DNA of 64,000 nt, taken from positions 42,158-106,157 of the forward strand of contig JAUREI010000001.1 in NCBI GenBank assembly GCA_030827515.1, given 5' to 3'. The stretch comes from Prosthecobacter sp. (GTDB lineage Bacteria; Verrucomicrobiota; Verrucomicrobiia; Verrucomicrobiales; Verrucomicrobiaceae). The translations under genes were made by a program, and so were the position numbers. Shown here one piece after another: positions 50,697-59,695 of the stretch (position 1 is the first letter of the stretch; the number at the start of each line of letters is the position of its first letter). A model generated the notes under the pieces. The model saw only the letters and a program-made list of their open reading frames with translations. It searched no databases and was not told the DNA's origin.

Positions 50697-51566
50697 ATGA
50701 TGCCGCCCCCCAGTCGACCCTCCGTTTCGCCGACAAGCGGCTGCAGTGTTCTCGTCGGCGGCATCGAAGACCGCCTGCGCGTTCTGGGCAGCCGTCTCCC
50801 TGACCTTAGCCTGCAATTCTGCACTGCGGATGCCGGCTATGCGGAACAGGTCAGCCTGCTCAAGGAAGCGGACTTTGGCGTATTCGTGCACTCGGCACCC
50901 ATCCATGACGCCGCCATTGGCGCTCTCACTGCAGCCCTGGAGAAGGCCGCCGGCCCGGAACTTCATGTCCTTCTGCTTGTGGACCAGCCGGAAAACCTGA
51001 AACCCTGGCGTGAGCGTCTCGACTTCCTCGGCAACCGCCTCCTGGTCGTGGCGGAACCTCTGCATGAACTGGAACTCATCCAGCTGCTCAACTTGCTGAG
51101 CGACAAACGTCGCCTCGAGCAGGCCGCCACGCTGGTTTCTGGAGGACGTAATCCCCCTCCCGCGGAGAGCGCCCCGTACATCGATGCCGCCCAGGAATTC
51201 ATCCTCGTCGTGGACGACGATGAAACCATCACCCAGATCATGTCTCAGGTGCTGGTCGCCCATCAACACGCCACGATCACAGCCCACAATGCCGACGAGG
51301 CCTGGCGGCTTTGGCGCAGGCACCTCGATCGCATCTGTCTGGTCATCACCGACATCAACATGCCGGGCGGCGCCAATGGCGTGGAACTGGCCAGAGCCAT
51401 CCAGCAGGACCGCCCCAACATTCCCGTGATTTACACGAGCGGCCAGCGGGCCACGGCCGCCCACTCCACCCTCAAGGCGGGCGTCAACTACCTGCCGAAA
51501 CCCTTTGGCATGAACGACCTGCTTCATGTCGTGCAACTGAATCTCGGCGCGGACAAGCCGCAGTGA
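50697..51566 (+). CDS. Response regulator: N-terminal pseudo-receiver-like region plus C-terminal canonical receiver
   Basis: ILVVDDDETITQIMSQVLV, LVITDINMPGGANG, VIYTSGQ, YLPKPFG are canonical REC residues; the first ~150 aa lack them. Confidence 0.8.
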   Translation: MMPPPSRPSVSPTSGCSVLVGGIEDRLRVLGSRLPDLSLQFCTADAGYAEQVSLLKEADFGVFVHSAPIHDAAIGALTAALEKAAGPELHVLLLVDQPENLKPWRERLDFLGNRLLVVAEPLHELELIQLLNLLSDKRRLEQAATLVSGGRNPPPAESAPYIDAAQEFILVVDDDETITQIMSQVLVAHQHATITAHNADEAWRLWRRHLDRICLVITDINMPGGANGVELARAIQQDRPNIPVIYTSGQRATAAHSTLKAGVNYLPKPFGMNDLLHVVQLNLGADKPQ

Positions 51567-52125
51567 GCGCGGACAGCGCTCCCTCCACCCATCCCCCTCA
51601 CTCGCCGACCGAGGAAGCAGCCCGCCTTGAGGCCCTACACACCTACGGGGTGCTGGACACGCCGCCGGCACCCGCCTTCGGCACGCTCAAACCCTCGGGC
51701 TAAGCCTGAGCGAAGTCACCGACAAGCCCGTGCGCTCCGGCAGGGGTGCGGTGATGCTCCTCATCGACGACGAAGAACCCGCCGTGACCAAGATCACAAG
51801 CCGCACCCTTGAGGCTCACGGCTACCATTTGCTGACCGCGGGAGACGGGGCCGAGGCGGTTGCCCTCCATGCCAGACACCAGCCCAGCATTCAGCTTGTC
51901 CTGACCGATATGATGATGCCCATAATGGACGGCGCCATCACCATTCAGGTGCTCAAGTGCGTCAATCCGAAGGTGCAAATCATTGCCGCGAGTGGACTTA
52001 GCGACGCAAGCACCCCGGAAAAGGCCCTGCATTTCGGCGCAAGGCGCTTCCAGCCCAAGCCCTGCTACACCGAAGCCCTGCTCGGTGCCATTCGCGAGAT
52101 TCTCGACGAGCGCCGAAGAGGCTGA
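51563..52125 (+). pseudogene. Remnant of a GAF-domain hybrid histidine kinase (N-terminal stub + out-of-frame C-terminal receiver)
   Basis: GTG at 51563 overlaps the upstream TGA (GTGA); EEAARLEALHTYGVLDTPPAPAF stub stops at 51703; receiver MLLIDDEEPAVTKITSRTLEAHGY...LTDMMMPIMDG...FQPKPC in another frame from about 51754. Confidence 0.7.
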
Positions 52126-52163
52126 CGGCCACCCGGCGAAATCCAGCAAACGCTCGGCCGGAC

Positions 52164-55100
52164 TCAGACGCGGGTGAGTTGGCGGCGCAGGGAGATCTCC
52201 AAGATCGTAATGAAAGCTCCCAGGCTCAACAGGATGACCATGCTGTTGATCCACACAGTCTCAAATTCGGTGCCAAAGTAGGTCTTCGAGGTGCCAAAAA
52301 AAACATTGGGACTGCTCTTCCGCCGGTAGTCGGTGCGCTCCATCTCGGCTTTGGTGACCAGGTCCAGGACCTTGCGGTTGACGTAAATTTCCTCCGCGCT
52401 GACCCCATCCTGCTGGGCAAGGGCGCGCTCCAGCAGTTCGGGGGTCAACCGACCCCGCAGAGTGGCATCCCAGATTTCGCCGAGCATGCCGGCCGCGGCG
52501 GCACTGTTCTGCGCGTACAACCCCGAGACCACGGCCAACCCCTGCTTGGCGGCGTCGAGTTCACGCTGCTGGGCCGGAGTCATCTTGACTTCCGGCGGCA
52601 GGTTGACGAGTTGCTGGATGCGCGACTCCAGAAGATCCTGGGCGCGTGTCAGCGGGTTGAGCTTGGCCTGGGAAATCAGCATGGCCTCATAGCTCCAGCG
52701 GAGCGGCATGAACTGGCAGATGAAGGGGACCTTGAGCTTGGTCTTGCTGTCCTCCTCGGCGCCGACGCCGGCCTTGGCCAACCAGGGCCTCAGCGAGTAA
52801 ATGAGGTCGAGATTGCGGTTCATCTCCTCGTACTTGATGAGGGCCCCTCCAAGGATGATCTGCGGAATCAGCAACAGTGGAATGGTGTTGATGGCGGTGC
52901 GGCTGTCGTTGACCAGGCTTGAAACCAGCAAGCCCAGGCAGGCGCCCGTCAGGGCGGTCAGGAACATCCACCAAAGGTGGACAAAAAACATGTCGCGCAC
53001 CTCCAGCATCCAGTTGCCAATGAGCAGGTAAATGAAGCACTGGACGAGAGCGAAGGCACTGAGCGAGAGGATCTTGCCGCAGAGGTAGTAGAAGGTGCGC
53101 AGGTTGTGGTTCCGCTCCCGGTTGAGCAGGTGGCGGTCGCGGATGATCTCGTCGGCACTGTTGGTGAGGCCGAGGAACATGGCCACCACCAGGCTCATGA
53201 AAAGCCAGGTGGGTATGTGAAAGGCGGTGGCAAAGGTGTAGCTGTCCTCCTCGCTGTACTTGAGCACGCTCGAAATCAGGAAGGCCAGCAGCGGTGCCTC
53301 GAGAAGCGTTGTCAGCAGGTTGGTGCGGTTGCGCAGCTTCGAAAGGAAGGCGCGCTTGAGCATGGTGTAAAAGAGAATGCTCTCCTCGCGCACGGTGTGC
53401 CGGGGCGGCCGCGGCACGGTTCTGGCACGACTGCCCGTCTGGGTGTCCTCGCGCGGGCGGGCGATCAGGTTCGTACTGCCCGGGGCTGACTGCGCCTTGG
53501 CCATGCTTTCCAGCAGCAGATGGCTCTGGTAGCGGTCACGCCAGAAGTTGGGCGGGAAGCGGCGGGCCGCCACCAGGTGTCCGTCGGCGCTCCGCTCCTG
53601 AATGATGTCGCCGCCAATGTCGCGCAAAGGCGTCTCGAGCACGTCAAATACAAAATCCGGCGTGAGGTTGGCGGGCAACTCCGCTTCGGGTTGGCCGGTC
53701 TCGTCATTGTAGGCCTTCCAGAAATACTCGATCATCGCCTGGGGCGTGCCGAAGAAGGCCATGCGGCCGCCTTTGTCGAGCAGCAGGGCCTTGTCGAACA
53801 TCTGAAGCAGCTTCATGCTCGGCTGATGGATCGAGCAGATGACGATCTTGTGCCGGGCCAGGCTGCGGATGATCTCAAGGACGTGCTCGCTGTCCTTTGA
53901 GGAAAGGCCCGAGGTCGGCTCGTCAAACAGGTACACGTCCGAGATGCCGATCATGTCGAGACCAGCATTCAGGCGCTTGCTCTCGCCGCCCGAGAGAAAT
54001 TTTTGCTGAGGCGTCCCGGCCAAGCGTTTGCGCAGATCTGCGAGGCCAAGTTCCGCGAGCTTGGCCTCGACCCGCTTGCGCCGCTCTTCAGTTTTCAGGT
54101 GCGGGCAGCGCACGGCCACCGAGAAGTCGAGGTTTTCCTGAACCTTGAGCAGGGGGTCGAAGGCGTCCTCCTGGGGAATGTAGGCGATGTAAGGCGTCAG
54201 GTTCGGTAAGTTCTGGTAGAGCGACAACCCGTTCATGCGGATCTCGCCGGAACGGGTGCGCAGATGGCCGCCGAGGGCCCTCAGCAGGGTGCTCTTGCCG
54301 CAACCGCTAGGACCCATGACACAAATCATCTCACCACGCCGTGCCTGAAAGCTGATGCCGTCGAGCGCGGTGTCCTTGCTGTCGTACCGATGCGCCAGTT
54401 CACGCACCTCAATCTGGCGGATGATGTTGCGCTCCTCCTCAATGATGCGATCGGCGAAATGGCAGCGCAGGAACTGACCCTCGCCGAGTGTGATTGTGTC
54501 GCCGTCGCTCAGCGCGATGCGGTCACGCACAAGCACCTGGCCGACGTGCACCGGCCGCGAGGCACGCAGCAGTTCAAGGGCGCCGGTCTTGTGGGCATAG
54601 TTGCACTCGATGCGCAGGAGAATCTCCCCCTCGGTGTCCTGGGAGAGCAGAATGTCGCCCTCGTCGAGCAACTCGGGGTTGTTGGAGACCAGGTAGGTGT
54701 TGCGGCTGCCCTCGAGGCGAAACTGACCGCCGAATTCCTGGGCACGCACCCGCAGGTCGCGCAGGGAGATCTCGATTTCCCCCTTGGCGATGAGACTGTC
54801 CTCAATCGACGCCTCGACGCGGGTGCCGGCCCGCAGCGGCACCCCATTTAGGGAGGCATCCGTGTTGCGCAGTGCCTCGACCGTGACCCCCAGTCCGAAA
54901 CTGATGCGCAGCTCGGTCCCACGCGCCCGCTGTGGCGCGATTTCGGCGTCACCCGTGTCGGTGAGGGTCAGGTAAAGCTGGGTGCCGGCAACGGTCTTCT
55001 TCGCGTTGAAATAGGCGATCAGGTCGTTGTAATCCAGGGTAACGTCCTCCAGCAGCACCCGCTCGCCGGGATACAGGCGGGAAAAGTCCCCCGCGGCCAG

Positions 55101-55808
55101 GCGGCGGCTGCGCACCAGCACCGGCAGTTCGCCCGTGTTCTTCAGCAGCACGAGCGTCTGGTAACGAAAGGCCATCACGGAACAGCCCGATGAAAGCGAG
55201 CGAAGCAGGACGTCACAGCCCTCCCCCGAACCGATGCGCAGCGTCTCCAGCGGTTGGCCCGATTTGGAGGCAAAGTCCTCATCGGCGGGCCGGTCGCCGG
55301 AATTGAGCTGGTAAACGATGTCAATCGCCTGGGCGGCAATGCCCAGGTTGGTCGTGAAGAGGTAGAACTCGACCATCATGCGCTGGTCGGTGAGCGAGCG
55401 GGAGATCAGAAGATAAAGCTGCACGCAGAGCAGCACCTTCTGCTCGAGGGTGAGTTCGTCGCTCAGTTCGTTGGCTCGTTTGTTGAGATCCTGAGGCTGC
55501 TGCAGCGCCTCGAAATACAGGCGGCGCAGGTCCGCGTAGAGAGCTCCGCTGTAATCGTAGCGCAGGTACCCGAGGGAGGATTCAATTTCATCCTCCTCCA
55601 CCGAGCCATCGAGCTTGGAAAAGCCGGCAAACACCTCAATCAGCACAGGCAGCATGGCATTGCCATCGCGCGCGGCCAGCCCCGCCCCGGCGGGCTCGCC
55701 ACCCCGCCCCATCCAGCGGGCCACCCTGCGCAGGATTCCCTCGGGACCGTCCGGCGTCGTCTCGGGACGCCGTGTCAGGCTCGGGCGTGGCAGTTGGGAG
55801 GTGCTCAT
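52164..55808 (-). CDS. ABCG-like ABC transporter (ATPase + ABC-2 membrane domain) with N-terminal TerB-like and FHA-like regions
   Basis: VLIEVFAGFSKLDGSVEEDEIESSLGYL (TerB-like); MGPSGCGKSTLLRALGG, FLSGGESKRLNAGLDMI, VYLFDEPTSGLSSKDSEHVLEII; C-terminal membrane segments. Confidence 0.88.
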   Translation of the reverse strand: MSTSQLPRPSLTRRPETTPDGPEGILRRVARWMGRGGEPAGAGLAARDGNAMLPVLIEVFAGFSKLDGSVEEDEIESSLGYLRYDYSGALYADLRRLYFEALQQPQDLNKRANELSDELTLEQKVLLCVQLYLLISRSLTDQRMMVEFYLFTTNLGIAAQAIDIVYQLNSGDRPADEDFASKSGQPLETLRIGSGEGCDVLLRSLSSGCSVMAFRYQTLVLLKNTGELPVLVRSRRLAAGDFSRLYPGERVLLEDVTLDYNDLIAYFNAKKTVAGTQLYLTLTDTGDAEIAPQRARGTELRISFGLGVTVEALRNTDASLNGVPLRAGTRVEASIEDSLIAKGEIEISLRDLRVRAQEFGGQFRLEGSRNTYLVSNNPELLDEGDILLSQDTEGEILLRIECNYAHKTGALELLRASRPVHVGQVLVRDRIALSDGDTITLGEGQFLRCHFADRIIEEERNIIRQIEVRELAHRYDSKDTALDGISFQARRGEMICVMGPSGCGKSTLLRALGGHLRTRSGEIRMNGLSLYQNLPNLTPYIAYIPQEDAFDPLLKVQENLDFSVAVRCPHLKTEERRKRVEAKLAELGLADLRKRLAGTPQQKFLSGGESKRLNAGLDMIGISDVYLFDEPTSGLSSKDSEHVLEIIRSLARHKIVICSIHQPSMKLLQMFDKALLLDKGGRMAFFGTPQAMIEYFWKAYNDETGQPEAELPANLTPDFVFDVLETPLRDIGGDIIQERSADGHLVAARRFPPNFWRDRYQSHLLLESMAKAQSAPGSTNLIARPREDTQTGSRARTVPRPPRHTVREESILFYTMLKRAFLSKLRNRTNLLTTLLEAPLLAFLISSVLKYSEEDSYTFATAFHIPTWLFMSLVVAMFLGLTNSADEIIRDRHLLNRERNHNLRTFYYLCGKILSLSAFALVQCFIYLLIGNWMLEVRDMFFVHLWWMFLTALTGACLGLLVSSLVNDSRTAINTIPLLLIPQIILGGALIKYEEMNRNLDLIYSLRPWLAKAGVGAEEDSKTKLKVPFICQFMPLRWSYEAMLISQAKLNPLTRAQDLLESRIQQLVNLPPEVKMTPAQQRELDAAKQGLAVVSGLYAQNSAAAAGMLGEIWDATLRGRLTPELLERALAQQDGVSAEEIYVNRKVLDLVTKAEMERTDYRRKSSPNVFFGTSKTYFGTEFETVWINSMVILLSLGAFITILEISLRRQLTRV

Positions 55809-55941
55809 GCGGGACGTGCGATCCAGCCTTCGGCGCGGGGGTCTGCGCTTGCAAGTTTCAAGTTGGGGCATTCACGACCGCCTCCCCCGGTTTTTTGCAG
55901 ATGCGTCTCGCCAAGCCGCCCGATTTCAGGTTGAATGGAGC

Positions 55942-56187
55942 ATGCTACTTGAGGCCGCCATTCCCGCCCTTTGCCTCCTCTGGGCCCTACTTTGCCTGCG
56001 TTTTTACACCCTGATCAGTCGCGACAACATCTGGCAGCGCCGCCTCATCGCCATAGGTGCCGGCCTCGGTGCCGGTCTGATCTGGCTGCTCGGCTCCATG
56101 CTCCTGCCCTTTCTGTGTCACACGGAACCCCCGCCATCGAGCGCGATCGAGTCCGCCGACGAAGTTCGCATCCGACCCGCCCAGTGA
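55942..56187 (+). CDS. Small membrane protein, hypothetical
   Basis: MLLEAAIPALCLLWALLCLRFYTLISRDNIWQRRLIAIGAGLGAGLIWLLGSMLLPFLCHTEPPP; two hydrophobic segments. Confidence 0.45.
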   Translation: MLLEAAIPALCLLWALLCLRFYTLISRDNIWQRRLIAIGAGLGAGLIWLLGSMLLPFLCHTEPPPSSAIESADEVRIRPAQ

Positions 56188-56251
56188 CGGATCCGCCCCT
56201 TTTTGCGCCTTGCCAGCGCGCTCCAAGTCGTCACTGTGCCGGCAGCCAACC

Positions 56252-58069
56252 ATGACCCTTGACCTCGGCGCCCGGCTGCCGCGTTCCTATCAGCGCCAAC
56301 TTTACCGCCTGCTTGCGCCCGCCATCGAGGGTGCGCTCGGGCTGCGCGGTCTCGAATCCATCTATCAGCGTGCGGTCGCCCTGCAGGAATCGCACCCGGA
56401 TGGAAGCAACTGCCGCACCTGGTTCGAATCCGTGCTCGGCGCCATGGATGCCGCCGGTGAATTTGAGGAACCGGCAGACTTCGAATTCCCCGGCACCGGC
56501 CCGCTCGTCATCTTCGCCAACCACCCGTTTGGCATTCTTGATCCGGTCATCCTCGCCCACTATGCCGCCCGTCACCGGCCCGACGTCAAGGTGATGACCA
56601 ACGCCCTGCTTGGCGCCTTTGAGCATCTCCGTCCGCACATCATCCCGGTGAACCCCTTTGGCGGACCCACCGCCGCGAAGGAAAACCTCGCCGGCATGAA
56701 GGAAGCACTCTCGCACCTTCGACGCGGGGGGGCTCTGGTGATCTTTCCCTCCGGCGAAGTCTCCCGCTACCGCCCCGGCCGGGGCATTGAGGATCCCGTC
56801 TGGAGCAGCCACGTCGGTTCCCTGGTCCGCCGCACCCAGGCCACCGTGCTGCCGGTGTTCTTCCCCGGTCGAAACAGCGCCCTGTTCCATGCCGCCGGAC
56901 TGATCCACCCGCGCCTGCGCACCGGACTGCTGCTGCGCGAATTCTGCAACCAGCGTGGCACCCGGGCGCCCATGCGCGTCGGCACGCCCCTGCCCTTCGC
57001 GCGCTTGAAGAAGTTCGCGGACGACGAGGCCCTCACCAAGTTCCTGCGCATTCACACCTTCGTTCTTTCGGGCCGGCGAGCCGGGACGGAGGAAGTTCCC
57101 GCCCCACCCGCCAACGCCGCAACTCAGCGCCTGGAACCGGGCAGGCGGGACATCCTGGATGAAGTCACCCGGCTGCGCGAGAAGGGATCCCGCCTCGTCC
57201 ATCAGGGGGGCTTTGGCGTCTACATCGCGCACTGCCATGAAATCCCGACCACCCTTCAGGAGATCGGCCGACTTCGCGAGCAGACCTTCCGCCAGGTCGG
57301 CGAGGGCACCGGTCTGGAGGTCGATCTCGACCGCTTTGACCGCCATTACGAGCACCTGTTTCTTTGGGACGAGACCCAGGGCCGGATTGCCGGCGCCTAC
57401 CGCCTGGGACGGGCCGATCTCATCCTGCGCGAGTACGGACCGTCCGGTCTTTACACCAGCACCCTGTTCAAGTTCGAGAAACCCTTCCTCGCCAGCCTCG
57501 GCAGTGCCGTGGAAATGGGGCGCAGCTTCATCACCCGGGACTACCAGCGCAACCTGAGCTCCCTGCCCCTTCTGTGGCGCGGCATCGCCCAGTGGATGGC
57601 CCGCAACGAGCGCTACACCAAACTGTTCGGACCGGTCAGCATCAGCAAGGACTACGACAGCCTGAGCCGGAAGATGATGGTCGAGTTCCTCCAGGAAAAC
57701 TGCCTGCACGAAGACCTCGCCAGCTATGTCAAACCGCGCAACCCCTTCCGCTACCTGCGCGGGCGGCGCATGATGCGCGAGTTCATCAGCGCCAATCTGC
57801 GCGATGTCGACGACTGCTCGGCGCTGATCTCCAGTGTGGAAACCGATGGCAAGGGCATCCCGGTGCTGCTCAAGCATTACCTTCGCCTGAACGGCACCAT
57901 CCTCAGTTTCAACGTCGACAAGGATTTCTCCTCCGTCATCGACGGCCTCATCCTCGTCGACCTCACCGAGACTGAACCGCGCCTGCTGGCCAAATACATG
58001 GGCGAGGAACAGTGCCGCGCCTGGCTTGCCCGGCATCGCCCCGACGTGGACGACACCATCCGCGCTTGA
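56252..58069 (+). CDS. Fused acyltransferase: N-terminal PlsC-like + C-terminal OlsB/GNAT-like (OlsF-type ornithine/amino-acid lipid synthase candidate)
   Basis: VIFANHPFGILDPVILAHY (HxxxxD-like), IPVNPFGG, VIFPSGEVSR; C-terminal EIGRLREQTFRQVGEGTGLEVDLDRFDRHYEHLFLWDETQGRIAGAYRLG, EMGRSFITRDYQRN. Confidence 0.8.
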   Translation: MTLDLGARLPRSYQRQLYRLLAPAIEGALGLRGLESIYQRAVALQESHPDGSNCRTWFESVLGAMDAAGEFEEPADFEFPGTGPLVIFANHPFGILDPVILAHYAARHRPDVKVMTNALLGAFEHLRPHIIPVNPFGGPTAAKENLAGMKEALSHLRRGGALVIFPSGEVSRYRPGRGIEDPVWSSHVGSLVRRTQATVLPVFFPGRNSALFHAAGLIHPRLRTGLLLREFCNQRGTRAPMRVGTPLPFARLKKFADDEALTKFLRIHTFVLSGRRAGTEEVPAPPANAATQRLEPGRRDILDEVTRLREKGSRLVHQGGFGVYIAHCHEIPTTLQEIGRLREQTFRQVGEGTGLEVDLDRFDRHYEHLFLWDETQGRIAGAYRLGRADLILREYGPSGLYTSTLFKFEKPFLASLGSAVEMGRSFITRDYQRNLSSLPLLWRGIAQWMARNERYTKLFGPVSISKDYDSLSRKMMVEFLQENCLHEDLASYVKPRNPFRYLRGRRMMREFISANLRDVDDCSALISSVETDGKGIPVLLKHYLRLNGTILSFNVDKDFSSVIDGLILVDLTETEPRLLAKYMGEEQCRAWLARHRPDVDDTIRA

Positions 58070-58104
58070 CCTGCGCCGCTTGCTTTCCTAGGTCGGGAGC
58101 GCGC

Positions 58105-58878
58105 ATGACCCGCTTCCGCCCCTGCATCGACCTCCACGAAGGCAAGGTCAAACAAATCGTCGGTTCCACCCTCCGCGACCACGGTCCCGGTCCGCGTGTC
58201 AATTTCGTCAGCGATCGGGATCCGGCCTGGTTTGCGGAATTGTACCGCCGAGACGGCATCACGGGCGGGCACGTCATCCTCCTCGGCCCCGGAAACGAAA
58301 CCGCCGCCAGGGCCGCGCTTGCCGCCTGGCCGGGCGGACTGCAGGTCGGTGGCGGCATCCGGCCTGAAAACGCGTCGCACTACCTGGAGGCCGGCGCCAG
58401 CCATGTCATCGTCACCAGCCATCTTTTCGAGGCCGACGGTCATTTTTCCGAGGCCCGGCTCGACGCCATGGTGCGCGCCACCGGTCGGGAACGGTTGGTC
58501 ATCGATCTCAGTTGCAAAACCGTCGACGACGGCTGGACCGTGGCGATGAACCGCTGGCAGACCCTCACCGACCTCGAGATCACGCCCGCCACCCTGCAGC
58601 ACCTGGCCGGCAACTGCAGCGAATTCCTCATCCACGCCGTTGATGTCGAGGGTAAGTGCGAGGGCATGGACGAGGCCCTGGTGCGATTCCTCGCCGAACA
58701 CAGTCCGGTGCCCGCCACCTACGCCGGCGGGATCCGCCACCTCGATGACCTGCACCGTCTCGACGAACTCAGCGGCGGTCGCCTCGACGGCACCATCGGC
58801 AGTGCCCTCGACCTGTTTGGCGGTTCGGGCGCGCGCTACGAAGACTGTGTTGCCTTCAACCGCCGCCCCGTGCCATAA
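58105..58878 (+). CDS. hisA: Phosphoribosylformimino-5-aminoimidazole carboxamide ribotide isomerase, eukaryotic (HIS6) type
   Basis: RFRPCIDLHEGKVKQIVGSTL, GGHVILLGPGN, LQVGGGIRPENA, HVIVTSHLF, LVIDLSCKT, TVAMNRWQTLTD, EFLIHAVDVEGKCEGMDE, TYAGGIRHLDDL, GSALDLFGG. Confidence 0.88.
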   Translation: MTRFRPCIDLHEGKVKQIVGSTLRDHGPGPRVNFVSDRDPAWFAELYRRDGITGGHVILLGPGNETAARAALAAWPGGLQVGGGIRPENASHYLEAGASHVIVTSHLFEADGHFSEARLDAMVRATGRERLVIDLSCKTVDDGWTVAMNRWQTLTDLEITPATLQHLAGNCSEFLIHAVDVEGKCEGMDEALVRFLAEHSPVPATYAGGIRHLDDLHRLDELSGGRLDGTIGSALDLFGGSGARYEDCVAFNRRPVP

Positions 58879-58890
58879 AGCCTTTCCCCC

Positions 58891-59691
58891 ATGCGAATCC
58901 TCCGTCACCTCGATTCCACCGGCAAGACCGCCTACGCCGCGCTGCAACCCGACGGCCGTGCGCTTGCCATCGAAGGCTGCATCTTCAGCGAGCACACCGT
59001 CACCGATCGCGAGGCGGACATCGTCAAGCCGCTCGCTCCGCTGAAGCCGCGCGCCATTCTCTGCATTGGACTGAACTACAGGTTCCATGCCGAGGAAAGC
59101 GGCGCCGCCATCCCGGAGAACCCGGTGCTGTTCATGAAGCTGCCCGGTTCCGTGCAGAATCCCGGCGACCCCATTCTGATCCCCACCCACCTGAAGAGCG
59201 ACCGTGTCGACTACGAGTGCGAACTCGCCGTCGTCATCGGCAAGACCGCCAAAAACGTCAGCCGTGAGGAGGCCCTGGATCACGTGCTTGGCTACACGTG
59301 CGCCAACGACGTTAGCGCCCGCGACTGGCAAAAGAGTGGCGGTGGTGGCCAGTGGTGCAGGGGCAAGACCTTCGACACCTTCTGCCCGCTTGGCCCCGTG
59401 CTGGTCACCCGCGACGAGATCCCAAATCCGAATGCACTCGCCATCAAGACCGTGCTCAACGGCGAGACGGTCCAGAACTGGAACACGAACGACATGATCT
59501 TCGACGTGCCCACCCTGATTGCCTTCCTCAGTGGCAGCACGACCCTTGAGGCCGGCACCGTCATCCTGACCGGCACACCGCACGGCGTCGGCATGGCGCG
59601 CAAACCCCCGCTCTGGATGAAGGATGGCGACACCGTCACGGTCGAAATCGAAGGCATTGGCACCCTCACCAACCCTGTCCACAACGAATAG
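58891..59691 (+). CDS. Fumarylacetoacetate hydrolase family protein
   Basis: ILCIGLNYRFHAEESG, VDYECELAVVIGKTAKNVSREEALDHVLGYTCANDVSARDWQ, GKTFDTFCPLGPVLV, LTGTPHGVGMARKPP. Confidence 0.92.
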   Translation: MRILRHLDSTGKTAYAALQPDGRALAIEGCIFSEHTVTDREADIVKPLAPLKPRAILCIGLNYRFHAEESGAAIPENPVLFMKLPGSVQNPGDPILIPTHLKSDRVDYECELAVVIGKTAKNVSREEALDHVLGYTCANDVSARDWQKSGGGGQWCRGKTFDTFCPLGPVLVTRDEIPNPNALAIKTVLNGETVQNWNTNDMIFDVPTLIAFLSGSTTLEAGTVILTGTPHGVGMARKPPLWMKDGDTVTVEIEGIGTLTNPVHNE

Positions 59692-59695
59692 CCGC

